Source of the DNA: Flavobacterium degerlachei
GTDB lineage: Bacteria > Bacteroidota > Bacteroidia > Flavobacteriales > Flavobacteriaceae
Direction: 5' to 3'
Assembly (NCBI RefSeq): GCF_900106645.1
Contig: NZ_FNMV01000003.1
Location: 62,001 to 126,000 of the forward strand
DNA length: 64,000 bases
Part shown: piece after piece, positions 45,719-54,650 of the stretch
Layout: each line of letters starts with the position of its first letter
Position numbering within the stretch: position 1 is the first letter of the stretch
The notes under the pieces: model-generated
The model's input: only the letters and a program-made list of their open reading frames with translations
Databases searched by the model: none
What the model was told of the DNA's origin: nothing
Position numbers and translations under genes: made by a program

Positions 45719-46804
45719 TTATTTCTTATCCGATATATATAATTTGGCAATTTCTTCAATAAAATCTTGAGGATGTGCACCTACTAAATTCGTCAATACC
45801 ACAACGGTAACATTATCTTTAGGATAGATAAACAAAGCATTTCTGGCGCCACCGAAAGTACCGACTACAGGAGCGCTAGTTTTTGTGGCTAGAAAAAATC
45901 CAATCGAACTTTGATTAAAAAAACCATTCCCTTCATGTATCGCAGCATCATTTAAAGTTACTGGAGCCAATAGCGTTTTTAGGCTTTCTTTATTTATTAA
46001 TTTATTCGTTTGTAAAGCAATTGCCCATTGTGCCATTTCGGTAGCAGTTGAATATGTTCCGCCTGCAGGATACAAGTTTTTGGGCATGGGTTGGAATATA
46101 TTAGTTAAAGTACCATTAATATAATATGTATACGGTTTAGCGGAATGATCAATTATCGTGAAGAAATTGCCCATCCCCGCTTTAATCGAATTTTTCATCC
46201 CCGCTTTTTTAAACTGGTTTTCTATCACATATTTTTCAAAAGATTGACCGCTAACTTTTTCGATGATTTTTCCTAGCAGCAGGAAATTGGTTTGATTGTA
46301 GCTTTGTTCTTCTCCGGGTTGAAAGACGACAGCTTGCTCCTTTATTTTATTAAACAACGGAGCACTATCATCTGACCACATTTGCTCTGGTCTTTCCCAA
46401 ATATCAGGGATTCCGGAGGTATGCGTTGCCAGTTGTTTCACGGTGATATTTTGCCATGTAATAGGCAAACTGTCCAAATATTTAGAAATAGGATCTTCCA
46501 GTTTCAACTGACCTTTTTCAACTAATTGCATAACGGCAGCTCCCGTTAAGGATTTAGTCATTGAGTTAATACTAAAAACAGTTTCATTATCAACAGCAAT
46601 CGAATCCTCAATATTTGCCAGACCGTAATGCGCCGTTTTGACAATGCTATTGTTTTTAACCACCGCCAGTTGCAAACCCACAATCCTGTTTTTTAGCATC
46701 AGCTCTTTCATCGCACTGTCCACTTTGTCGACTTGCGAATGAGCAATAGTACTAACCGCAAAAACGGCAACTAAAATCATTGTTTTTCCTAAATATTTTT
46801 TCAT
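45719..46804 (-). CDS. serine hydrolase, beta-lactamase class C/esterase family
   Basis: A 361-residue secreted protein (signal 1-23, AHSQ). It has the nucleophile motif S81-M-T-K84 and the region PGEEQSYNQTNFLLLGKI where class C enzymes have YxN; here that triad reads Y169-N-Q. Tyr and Lys are retained, so hydrolysis is plausible. Substrates may be peptides, esters or cell-wall-derived D-amino acids, and true beta-lactamase activity is not implied. It lies between the DUF559 cassette and the SIR2-STAND gene on the same strand. Confidence 0.88.
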   Translation of the reverse strand: MKKYLGKTMILVAVFAVSTIAHSQVDKVDSAMKELMLKNRIVGLQLAVVKNNSIVKTAHYGLANIEDSIAVDNETVFSINSMTKSLTGAAVMQLVEKGQLKLEDPISKYLDSLPITWQNITVKQLATHTSGIPDIWERPEQMWSDDSAPLFNKIKEQAVVFQPGEEQSYNQTNFLLLGKIIEKVSGQSFEKYVIENQFKKAGMKNSIKAGMGNFFTIIDHSAKPYTYYINGTLTNIFQPMPKNLYPAGGTYSTATEMAQWAIALQTNKLINKESLKTLLAPVTLNDAAIHEGNGFFNQSSIGFFLATKTSAPVVGTFGGARNALFIYPKDNVTVVVLTNLVGAHPQDFIEEIAKLYISDKK

Positions 46805-46909
46805 GTTTACTTTTGGTTTACTTAGTTGGATTTTACTCGTATTGTAACCGTAATTTATTTTAAAATTGGGAGTACGAGCTACTGACAGGAATGCCTCACT
46901 ATTATTTGA

Positions 46910-46932
46910 TTAAACCATATTAAGCGGTTTAA
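46910..46932 (-). terminator. weak terminator-like hairpin after the SIR2-STAND gene
   Basis: TTAAACC/GGTTTAA around a 9-base loop, immediately after the stop codon at 46933. No clear T run, so low confidence as a terminator. Confidence 0.4.
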
Positions 46933-49839
46933 TTAATTCAATAATCTTTTACTTAAATAATTTTTACAATGATTTTCAATTTTCCAATTTGTCAGCTTAG
47001 CAATTGAATCTTTTGACGCCTTATCAAAAGCCAAATTAGACCAAGTCTGTTTTAATCCTTTTGCACGTGGTGGGGATGTTTTGTCCCAATTATTTTTAGC
47101 AAATTTTAAAAAATATAATCCATCTATATTTTTTTTATCTTTTAATAATAATTCCGAAATCCATAAACTAGCGTAACCCATGTTTAGAATTGAATTTGTA
47201 TCATTTTCTTTAAATAATAATTTCAATGATAAGTAGTAACAATATAGTGCGTCGTCATACAAATTCATATATTCTAAACACTTACCAATATTTCCATAAA
47301 AGTGCCCATTAAAATCAAAATTAATTTTTTCTCTATTTAAAATATCTTCAATTTTTTCATTTTTTAAAAAATATTCCAAGGCCTTTTTTAAATTATTTTT
47401 TTTCCTAGAATCTCTCAAAGCTAGAGCTAAATTATGTCGTAAACTATAATTATCTGTTAAGCTGGATTCATCCAAAAGAAATACACCTTCCTCTGCAATT
47501 GAAATAGAATCATCAAACAATCCTTGGTACCATAATTTATATGATTTTTGACTACAGTATGATAAATAGTAAGAACTTTTTCCTGGGATTAAATTTTGAT
47601 ATTTTTCCAAATTCTCATCGCATAAGTCAAATTTCCCCATTTGCACTTGAGTGCTAGTCAAAGAAATAAATTGAGAATGAAAATATGGATATTCTTTGCT
47701 AATAGAATCATTCCAGTCGATCTTCTTATATAACATTTCGCATACTCTTAAATATTCTTCAGAAAATCCAGATGTTAAAATTGCAGAACTAACCTCCTCT
47801 AGTGCAATTAATGCTGATTTAAAATCATTGCTATTAATTTGTAATTCTATTTTTGAAGTCCAGTTTTGAAATTCATTTATTGTTAAATTTGAATTTAGCT
47901 TAGGCTTTAAAACATAAATAAATTTATCGTAATACTGAACAAATAGGGTAATGAATTTTGCACGTTCATTTCTCGGGTATTTTGTTAAAATAAATTCTTT
48001 CACCAAAGGGTGCAACTCTATCTCTCCATCACTCAAGGTTTCTATTAAATTTAAGTTTTTTAAAACTCGTAATGATTTATGAAATTGATTTGCGTTTAAT
48101 TCGCTATCTAAAATAGTCTTTAAATTTTCTTCTTTTTCTGGTTTAACAGTTTCGGATATACCACGTATTAATATCTTTTGCTTATCATTTAAAGAATTCC
48201 AAACTTCATTCAATATTTTTTCAGATAGAATTGCTGAAAAATTATCTTCATCAAAATTTGACTTATTTTCAATAGAGTTAATAAAATTAGTTACTGTCTC
48301 AACACCTCTAATAGCCTGACCAGCAATTAAATTCAACCATAGTGGATGACCCTTTGCTAATTTATGAGCACGAATGCTCAATGATTTTAGTTGAATCTTA
48401 GAAATTGGTATTTTATAAAAACCAAAAAGTTCTTCACATTCATCTTCAGATATACCCGATAAAGAAATTTGATAAAAATTTATACTAGCTTCTCGTATAA
48501 ATGGTCTACAAGTAAAAATAAATTTTGAGTTATGTTCCCTATAAAGGATTTGTTCGAAAAAATATCCTAAGCTACCTGTAGGTTTAAAAGTCTCTAGATC
48601 TATATAGCTATCAATATTATCAAAAACAAATATAATTTTTCTATTACCAAGATTATTAAAAAAGGTGTCTACTAAGTCATTATTACTAAAATTCTCTAAG
48701 TTAAGAATATTAAAATTTTCATTTAGTCTTTTAACTATAGATACTAACTTAGTTTGAAATCGATTTGTTTCTTCTTTAAAATCTCTCCAATCAGCAAATT
48801 CGTATTTTTTTGAATCAAAATGATTTCGTAAATAATTTGCAGCTAATGCTGATTTCCCTTGTCCACCAATACCTGTGATAAATATTATTTTAAAATTATC
48901 ATTACTAATATTAACTAATTCTTTATTTCTACCAACCCAATATTTATTATTTGGAGGTGAATCAAATTCAGAACTCTGTTTAAATTCTATTATAGCGTTT
49001 TTCGAACTGTTTTTTAGTTCTTGTTGAATTTCTTCAATTTCTTCTTTTTGAGTGACTTTAATTTTAATTAATTCGTCAAGAAGACTACTTAATTTACTAA
49101 AATCATCTAAAATAATTGGAGTTATTTTATTTGGCCACTCTTTATTTTTTTGTGTTGTAATTATAAAATGTTCTGGGGTAAATCCGGAATACAAATTATT
49201 TACATAATTAAATATATAATCTATGTAAGGGTCATTCAAACTAAAACCAATAAATAGAACCGATTTATCAGAAATTATTTTTTTCAATTCAAAAACTGAT
49301 GATTTTTCATCAATTGAGTATAAATTTTCATATTCTGAAGGAAATAAAATACATTTATCAGGTTCATTTATATCTCCATGAATTTTATAAATATATCTAT
49401 CTATTTCTGATAATTTTGCTACTTTATAAGTATTTGTATATACTATTTTTTCAAATGATGAAAGTTCTTTTTCTAATAATTCATCATAATTGGTAGTTAT
49501 AATTTTATTTGATAATTCTCCAATTTTTTTGTGAATTGTTGTAGGTTCACAGTTGTTATACTTGGAAAGTTCTTGATAAAATATTTCAATTGATTCTGAT
49601 TTTAAATGTTTTATTTTATTTAAAATTTCTATTGGTGTAAATAATTCATCTTTTAAAGCCGCTTTAAATTTTTCGCTTTTTGGTTCCTTATTCCCGAGTC
49701 CTTCTAAGATTGTATCTATAAGATTATTCCAATTTGGAAGTCCCGCATTTATTGATATCCCAGCACCTGCAAAAATCACTAAATTATTTTGCTGTATTTT
49801 TTTTATTAATTGCTGGGGTATTTCCATTGTTTTATCCAT
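46933..49839 (-). CDS. SIR2-STAND (NB-ARC-like)-TPR protein, Avs5-like antiphage NLR
   Basis: A 968-residue protein from ATG 49839; the upstream frame to 49899 starts with TTG. Residues about 10-250 are a SIR2 NADase domain with FAGAGIS (G25-S29), ITTNYDELL (N117, D119) and KIHGDI (catalytic H154), then FIGFSLNDPYI. A YWVGRNKEL linker leads to a STAND ATPase (about 300-560): Walker A GIGGQGKS (K329), Walker B IIFVFDNID (D407), sensor Arg in FTCRPF, and KGHPLWLNLIAG. A winged-helix region and helical TPR-like repeats (about 650-968) follow. This order matches bacterial NLR-like phage sensors that deplete NAD. It is strikingly AT-rich compared with neighbours. Confidence 0.88.
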   Translation of the reverse strand: MDKTMEIPQQLIKKIQQNNLVIFAGAGISINAGLPNWNNLIDTILEGLGNKEPKSEKFKAALKDELFTPIEILNKIKHLKSESIEIFYQELSKYNNCEPTTIHKKIGELSNKIITTNYDELLEKELSSFEKIVYTNTYKVAKLSEIDRYIYKIHGDINEPDKCILFPSEYENLYSIDEKSSVFELKKIISDKSVLFIGFSLNDPYIDYIFNYVNNLYSGFTPEHFIITTQKNKEWPNKITPIILDDFSKLSSLLDELIKIKVTQKEEIEEIQQELKNSSKNAIIEFKQSSEFDSPPNNKYWVGRNKELVNISNDNFKIIFITGIGGQGKSALAANYLRNHFDSKKYEFADWRDFKEETNRFQTKLVSIVKRLNENFNILNLENFSNNDLVDTFFNNLGNRKIIFVFDNIDSYIDLETFKPTGSLGYFFEQILYREHNSKFIFTCRPFIREASINFYQISLSGISEDECEELFGFYKIPISKIQLKSLSIRAHKLAKGHPLWLNLIAGQAIRGVETVTNFINSIENKSNFDEDNFSAILSEKILNEVWNSLNDKQKILIRGISETVKPEKEENLKTILDSELNANQFHKSLRVLKNLNLIETLSDGEIELHPLVKEFILTKYPRNERAKFITLFVQYYDKFIYVLKPKLNSNLTINEFQNWTSKIELQINSNDFKSALIALEEVSSAILTSGFSEEYLRVCEMLYKKIDWNDSISKEYPYFHSQFISLTSTQVQMGKFDLCDENLEKYQNLIPGKSSYYLSYCSQKSYKLWYQGLFDDSISIAEEGVFLLDESSLTDNYSLRHNLALALRDSRKKNNLKKALEYFLKNEKIEDILNREKINFDFNGHFYGNIGKCLEYMNLYDDALYCYYLSLKLLFKENDTNSILNMGYASLWISELLLKDKKNIDGLYFLKFAKNNWDKTSPPRAKGLKQTWSNLAFDKASKDSIAKLTNWKIENHCKNYLSKRLLN

Positions 49840-49900
49840 TGATAATGTATTGTAAACTTTACTATTTTTTTTGTTTTTTATCCCCCCTTGAAATAACAAA

Positions 49901-49943
49901 AATCCAGAACAAAAGGAAAGGAAACTCTCTTTTATTCTGGATT
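49901..49943 (-). promoter_or_regulatory. terminator-like hairpin upstream of the SIR2-STAND gene
   Basis: AATCCAGAA and AAAAG pair with CTTTT and TTCTGGATT across a single mismatch (14 of 15 bp) around a 13-base loop. On the minus strand it is followed by TTTTTGTTATTT. No gene lies upstream in that direction, so it may be an attenuator in the leader of the SIR2-STAND gene or a leftover terminator of a lost gene. Confidence 0.55.
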
Positions 49944-50105
49944 AATATTGTTTTATTCGTGGTTTTCAAATATAGCATTTATTATATTAACTCACAGTAA
50001 CTATTATAATATTCCAAATTTTAAATAACCCTCTAGAAATACTTTGCGACTTCCCTCATTACAATAAGAATAATTACAAACCTTCTTGAGAATAAGACAT
50101 ACAAT

Positions 50106-50224
50106 CAAATCCCTAATCCCGCGTGAGGGAAGGAAACGGAAAGCCCACAGTACCACTTTTTTGGCGGGACGAGGACTTGCAGTGAACTGCCCGACCGGAG
50201 CTTTTGCGGAGGGCACGCCCCAAA
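50106..50224 (-). repeat. flavobacterial GGGCGTG/TCGGGC/CCCTCACGC repeat element (copy 1)
   Basis: A GC-rich 119-bp island in AT-rich DNA. Read on the minus strand it runs GGGGCGTGCCCTCCGC, CGGTCGGGC, then CTTCCCTCACGCGGGATT. The same blocks in the same order occur at 54651-54777 on the plus strand. Apparent open frames here are by-products of the repeat. The rest of the 517-bp gap 49840-50356 holds only the hairpin at 49901-49943 and AT-rich sequence. Confidence 0.75.
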
Positions 50225-50356
50225 TAAAGGTATTATATAGTTTGCTAGATCAGTTTTAGTAGTAAATTTTATAATAATATTAATAACAAAGCGCTTGAAA
50301 ATAATGTAATTTGGCACATTGATTAATGACTTTACTATTCTTTTTATACGATATAT

Positions 50357-51910
50357 ATGGACAAGATAAAAATACTTTGGGTTGATGATGAAATTGATTA
50401 TCTAAAACCGCACATACTGTTCCTAGAGAAAAAAAATTACAGTGTCACCACCTGCAATAACGGCCGTGACGCGATTGATATTTTTGAGAGCGAGAACTTC
50501 GATATTGTTTTTCTAGACGAAAATATGCCCGGCATGAGTGGACTAGAAACGCTTTCTGAAATGAAAGAAAAAAAGTCGGCTATTCCCATGATTATGATTA
50601 CTAAAAGTGAGGAGGAATACCTGATGGAAGAAGCCATTGGCTCTAAAATCGCTGATTATTTGATTAAGCCGGTCAACCCAAACCAAATCCTGTTGAGTTT
50701 GAAAAAGAACCTGGATCACTCCCGTTTGATTTCGCAAAAAACAACTTTGGATTACCAGAAGGAGTTTAGGAAAATTTCCATGGAAATGGCCATGGTGAAC
50801 TCGTATGAAGACTGGGTTGAACTGTATAAAAAATTGATTTTTTGGGAACTTAATCTGGAAAGCATCAACGATCATGGGATGATTGAAATATTAGAATCCC
50901 AAAAAGCAGAAGCCAACTCCCAGTTTGGAAAATTTATTGAACGTAATTATGAGGATTGGTTTTTGCCAAAAGCAGACAAACCTGTTCAGTCCCATACCTT
51001 ATTTAGGGAATTAGTAGTTCCTGAAATAGTAAAGAAAGACAAACCTATTCTTTTTGTAGTGATTGATAACCTGCGTTACGACCAATGGAAAACTTTTGAA
51101 AGTGTGGTGGCTGATTATTACAAACTAGAAAAAGAGGTACCCTACTACTCTATTTTACCTACAGCGACGCAGTATGCACGAAACGCCATTTTCTCTGGTT
51201 TAACGCCACTTGAAATGGAGAAACAGTTTCCACAATACTGGAAAAATGATCCCGAAGAAGGAGGTAAAAACCTTTATGAAGCGGAGTTTTTGTCGGCGCA
51301 ATTAAAACGATTGGGACTGAATATCAAAGAGGATTATTTTAAAATCACCAATTTAGCATCAGGAAAAAAACTGGTTGAAAATTTCAAGGGATTAAAAGAA
51401 AACGACTTGGTGACCGTAGTATATAACTTTGTAGATATGCTATCGCATGCCAAAACCGAAATGGATGTGGTGAAAGAATTAGCATCAGATGACAAAGCCT
51501 ATCGCTCACTTACCTTGAGTTGGTTTAAGAATTCTCCACTTTTGGAGATCATTCAACAGGCACAAAAACTGGGTTTCAAACTGATTTTGACGACAGATCA
51601 TGGTACTATCAATGTCAAAAACCCTTCGAAAGTGGTGGGTGATAAAAATACCAGTCTGAATTTGAGATACAAAACAGGTCGAAGCCTTACTTATGAGTAC
51701 AAAGATGTATATGCGGTAAAAGAACCTAAAAAAATTGGTTTGCCTACGATTAATATGAGTAGTTCTTATATTTTTGCAAAAAATGATTTGTTCTTGGCCT
51801 ATGTCAATAATTACAACCATTATGTGAGTTATTATAAAAACACTTATCAGCATGGCGGTATATCACTGGAAGAAATGATAATTCCGTTTTTGGTTTTTAA
51901 TCCGAAGTAA
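50357..51910 (+). CDS. porX: PorX: response regulator with PglZ/alkaline-phosphatase-fold domain
   Basis: A 517-residue protein. The receiver domain (1-120) has D10/D11, phospho-acceptor D54 in VFLDENMPG and K104 near YLIKPV. A helical linker follows, then a PglZ-type domain (about 205-517) with VVIDNLRYDQW, LPTATQYARNAIFSG and TTDHGT metal and nucleophile regions. This is PorX, the T9SS regulator that acts with PorY and hydrolyses nucleotide substrates. Its presence fits the four T9SS cargo genes at 15-26 kb. Confidence 0.95.
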   Translation: MDKIKILWVDDEIDYLKPHILFLEKKNYSVTTCNNGRDAIDIFESENFDIVFLDENMPGMSGLETLSEMKEKKSAIPMIMITKSEEEYLMEEAIGSKIADYLIKPVNPNQILLSLKKNLDHSRLISQKTTLDYQKEFRKISMEMAMVNSYEDWVELYKKLIFWELNLESINDHGMIEILESQKAEANSQFGKFIERNYEDWFLPKADKPVQSHTLFRELVVPEIVKKDKPILFVVIDNLRYDQWKTFESVVADYYKLEKEVPYYSILPTATQYARNAIFSGLTPLEMEKQFPQYWKNDPEEGGKNLYEAEFLSAQLKRLGLNIKEDYFKITNLASGKKLVENFKGLKENDLVTVVYNFVDMLSHAKTEMDVVKELASDDKAYRSLTLSWFKNSPLLEIIQQAQKLGFKLILTTDHGTINVKNPSKVVGDKNTSLNLRYKTGRSLTYEYKDVYAVKEPKKIGLPTINMSSSYIFAKNDLFLAYVNNYNHYVSYYKNTYQHGGISLEEMIIPFLVFNPK

Positions 51911-52036
51911 TTTTGTACTGAGAAGTGAAAAGGGAGTCGTTTATTGGTTTTAACAACTGAATTGCCTTAATACATTTCACTTCTCACTATTCATTAATTC
52001 AAAATTTATAACTTATAATTCATAATAATTTTGCCC

Positions 52037-52444
52037 ATGGAATTTATTTTTTCATTAGATGAAATCGAAAATATAGCACGTCAAGTAGTGGACGAAAACC
52101 CCAATAAAGTAATTCTTTTTCACGGAGAAATGGGCGCAGGTAAGACGACTTTCATAAAACAATTGGCTAAAGAACTGGGTGTTACAGAAGCCACAAGCAG
52201 CCCAACCTTTTCTTTAGTTAATGAATACGAAACTACTGATAACCAAGTTGTTTATCATTTTGATTTTTACAGATTAAAGCATGAAACCGAAGCTTTAGAT
52301 ATGGGAGTTGATGAGTATTTATATTCTGGCAATTGGTGCTTTATCGAATGGGCCGAACAAATTCCAAATCTTATTCCCGAAACGCATTCGGTTATCACCA
52401 TCAAGGAACTTCCTGACGGCAAACGCGCTTTAGAATTAAGTTAA
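52037..52444 (+). CDS. tsaE: tRNA threonylcarbamoyladenosine biosynthesis ATPase TsaE
   Basis: A 135-residue P-loop ATPase, started at the ATG at 52037; a TTG two codons earlier is less likely. The Walker A is GEMGAGKTT, and SSPTFSLVNEY and FIEWAEQIP are typical TsaE signatures. It supports TsaD/TsaB in making t6A on ANN-decoding tRNAs. It lies between porX and an acetyltransferase gene, 18 bp before the latter. Confidence 0.95.
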   Translation: MEFIFSLDEIENIARQVVDENPNKVILFHGEMGAGKTTFIKQLAKELGVTEATSSPTFSLVNEYETTDNQVVYHFDFYRLKHETEALDMGVDEYLYSGNWCFIEWAEQIPNLIPETHSVITIKELPDGKRALELS

Positions 52445-52462
52445 ATTATAGCCTTTGATTTT

Positions 52463-52936
52463 ATGAATTTAGAGAATATTGTTACAATTATCCCCTTCTC
52501 TCCAGATTTAGCGGAACCCATAAAAACCCTAAATATCGAATGGCTGAAAAGATATTTTAAAATTGAGCCAAAAGACGAAAGGGTACTATCAAATCCACAA
52601 GAAGAAATTATCGATAAAGGCGGATTGATTTTTTATGCTGAATACAACAGCAAAATTGTAGGCACCGTTTCCTTGATGAAAATAACTGATTCCGTATATG
52701 AACTTAGCAAAATGGCAGTTACAGATGGTGTTCAGGGACTAGGAATAGGAAAAAAACTGCTACAACATTGCTTCAAAATGGCCCAAGAAAATGCAATAGA
52801 GAAAATAATCCTATACTCGAACAGAGGCTTAGAGCCAGCCATTCATTTGTATAGAAAATTTGGTTTTGAGGAAGTTCCCTTAGAGGATGGCGTTTATGAA
52901 AGGGCGGATATTAAAATGGAAAAGGTTATTTCCTGA
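52463..52936 (+). CDS. GNAT-family N-acetyltransferase
   Basis: A 157-residue GNAT protein. The acetyl-CoA-binding motif is in VTDGVQGLGIGKKLLQHC (about 89-106), with strand YELSKMAV before it and the closing ILYSNRGLEPAIHLYRKFGFEEVPL. The acceptor is unknown. It follows tsaE by 18 bp and precedes the alanine dehydrogenase gene by 94 bp. Confidence 0.92.
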   Translation: MNLENIVTIIPFSPDLAEPIKTLNIEWLKRYFKIEPKDERVLSNPQEEIIDKGGLIFYAEYNSKIVGTVSLMKITDSVYELSKMAVTDGVQGLGIGKKLLQHCFKMAQENAIEKIILYSNRGLEPAIHLYRKFGFEEVPLEDGVYERADIKMEKVIS

Positions 52937-53030
52937 TCTAAAACACAAAAATATCCCTATTTCTCTGCACCAAAAACATTTTTTTCTAATCTTTTTTGCG
53001 TATTTTTACTTCTAAATCATTCTATTAACA

Positions 53031-54230
53031 ATGTCAATATCATTTACGCCTTTTACCAAACAACAGTTAATGCCTCAAGAAGAAAAGCTAGAGGTAGCGA
53101 GAAGAAGAAGCGATCTTTTTATCGGTATTCCCAATGAGACCAGTTACCAAGAACGTCGCATTTGTCTTACTCCGGACGCTGTCAACTCTCTGACTTTTAA
53201 CGGACATAGAGTAATGATAGAAGCTGGAGCTGGAGAAAGTTCCAGTTATTCAGACAAAGAATATAGTGATGCAGGCGCAGAAGTAACCAATGATACCAAA
53301 AAAGTATTTGGCTGCCCAATGATTTTGAAAGTGGGACCTCCCACCATTGCCGAAATCGAAATGATGAACAGTCAGACGATCCTGATATCATCCATTCAAC
53401 TAAAAACAACCAGAAAAGCTTATTTTGAAGCGCTAAGCAGAAAAAAAATTACTGCTTTAGCTTTTGAATATATAAAAGACGAAGACGGTACCTACCCAGC
53501 GGTACGTTCATCAAGTGAAATTGCAGGAACAGCTTCTGTATTAATTGCCGCAGAACTGATGATTACTAATGAATTTGGAAAAGGACTACTTTTCGGTAAC
53601 ATTACCGGCGTACCTCCTACTGATGTGGTCATTTTGGGTGCTGGAACAGTTGGTGAATTTGCCGCAAAAACAGCAATAGGTTTGGGCGCAACCGTGAAAG
53701 TTTTTGACAATTCCATCACTAAATTACGTCGTTTACAAAACAATTTAAACCAACGAATTTTCACTTCAACAATTCAATCTAAATCATTATTAAAAGCCTT
53801 AAGACGCTGTGACGTTGCTATTGGCGCGATGAGCGGCATTGAGCGTTGCCCTGTTGTGGTTACTGAAACAATGGTCGAGCACATGAAAAGAGGTGCGGTA
53901 ATCGTAGACGTGAGTATTGACACTGGTGGTTGCTTTGAAACTTCAGAAGTAACATCACATGAAAAACCCACATTTATAAAAAGTAACGTGGTCCACTACT
54001 GCGTGCCTAATATCCCATCTCGTTATTCTAAAACAGCCTCTCTTGCCATCAGCAATATCATCAGCCCTTATCTGATGCAAATTGCCGAAGATGGCGGTAT
54101 AGAAAGCGCCATTAGATGTGACATCGGATTAAAACACGGCGTTTACCTTTATCATGGAATATTGACGAGCAAAGTCATTGGGGATTGGTTCGATTTACCA
54201 AATAACGATATCAATTTAATTGTGTTTTAA
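53031..54230 (+). CDS. ald: alanine dehydrogenase
   Basis: A 399-residue protein of the AlaDH/PNT family. It has the N-terminal substrate domain (GIPNETSYQERRICLTPDAV, where Arg and Lys bind pyruvate), and a Rossmann domain with VILGAGTVGEFAAKTAIGLGA (about 200-220), VDVSIDTGGCFETS and NIPSRYSKTASLAISN. It interconverts alanine and pyruvate with NAD. It has a 25- to 30-residue N-terminal extension beyond the Gram-positive enzyme, as usual for Bacteroidota. Confidence 0.92.
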   Translation: MSISFTPFTKQQLMPQEEKLEVARRRSDLFIGIPNETSYQERRICLTPDAVNSLTFNGHRVMIEAGAGESSSYSDKEYSDAGAEVTNDTKKVFGCPMILKVGPPTIAEIEMMNSQTILISSIQLKTTRKAYFEALSRKKITALAFEYIKDEDGTYPAVRSSSEIAGTASVLIAAELMITNEFGKGLLFGNITGVPPTDVVILGAGTVGEFAAKTAIGLGATVKVFDNSITKLRRLQNNLNQRIFTSTIQSKSLLKALRRCDVAIGAMSGIERCPVVVTETMVEHMKRGAVIVDVSIDTGGCFETSEVTSHEKPTFIKSNVVHYCVPNIPSRYSKTASLAISNIISPYLMQIAEDGGIESAIRCDIGLKHGVYLYHGILTSKVIGDWFDLPNNDINLIVF

Positions 54231-54251
54231 GTAAACTTTCAATTACCTTTG
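54220..54251 (+). promoter_or_regulatory. promoter of the DUF4258 gene
   Basis: TTG at 54220-54222, 21 bases, TACCTTTG at 54244-54251. It overlaps the 3' end of ald and implies a very short leader of about 7 bases before the ATG at 54265. Confidence 0.55.
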
Positions 54252-54264
54252 CAAAAAAAAATTC

Positions 54265-54639
54265 ATGAAGTTTTTCCAACGTTTTGCCTACTATTTAGTG
54301 GGATTAGTAATGGGTCTGTTTTTTGTAGCTATGATTTTTAGCGGAAAAGATACCCGATGTAATTATTTTCCGAATTCCAGAGTTTTAAATGATTTAAGAA
54401 ACAAACCTTTCCATTATTCTGAAAAAGCTTCTAAAGTCTTAGCCGAAAAATGGATTGACACCATTGACATAAAAAACACCTTACAGTACGGTGACGTTGA
54501 CTTTGACAAAAGCAACACCGAGTTTAAAAAAGCCAAAATGTATGTCATTGAAGGTAAAACAGTAAAAAACGTGGAAATCATCTTAAAGGTGAGCAACAAA
54601 GCGGATAAGGCAATCTTAGAAGAGATTATTAAAAAATAA
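54265..54639 (+). CDS. DUF4258-like membrane-anchored protein
   Basis: A 124-residue protein with one N-terminal membrane helix (about 7-26) and a small soluble domain. The stretch NTLQYGDVDFDKSNTEFKKAKMYVIEGKTVKN resembles the core of DUF4258. No function is known. It follows ald by 34 bp but has its own promoter box, and it precedes a repeat element with a strong hairpin. Confidence 0.72.
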   Translation: MKFFQRFAYYLVGLVMGLFFVAMIFSGKDTRCNYFPNSRVLNDLRNKPFHYSEKASKVLAEKWIDTIDIKNTLQYGDVDFDKSNTEFKKAKMYVIEGKTVKNVEIILKVSNKADKAILEEIIKK

Positions 54640-54650
54640 CATTCTCATCT

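Noticed and set aside
49840..49899. Upstream extension of the SIR2-STAND gene to 49899
   Set aside because: The first codon would be TTG and the added residues are a Lys/Asn-rich stretch before the SIR2 fold; ATG at 49839 is preferred.
50004..50317. Two overlapping 70-codon frames over the GC-rich repeat
   Set aside because: They are translations of the interspersed repeat element (FRFLPSRGIRDL-type peptides) and lack start signals.
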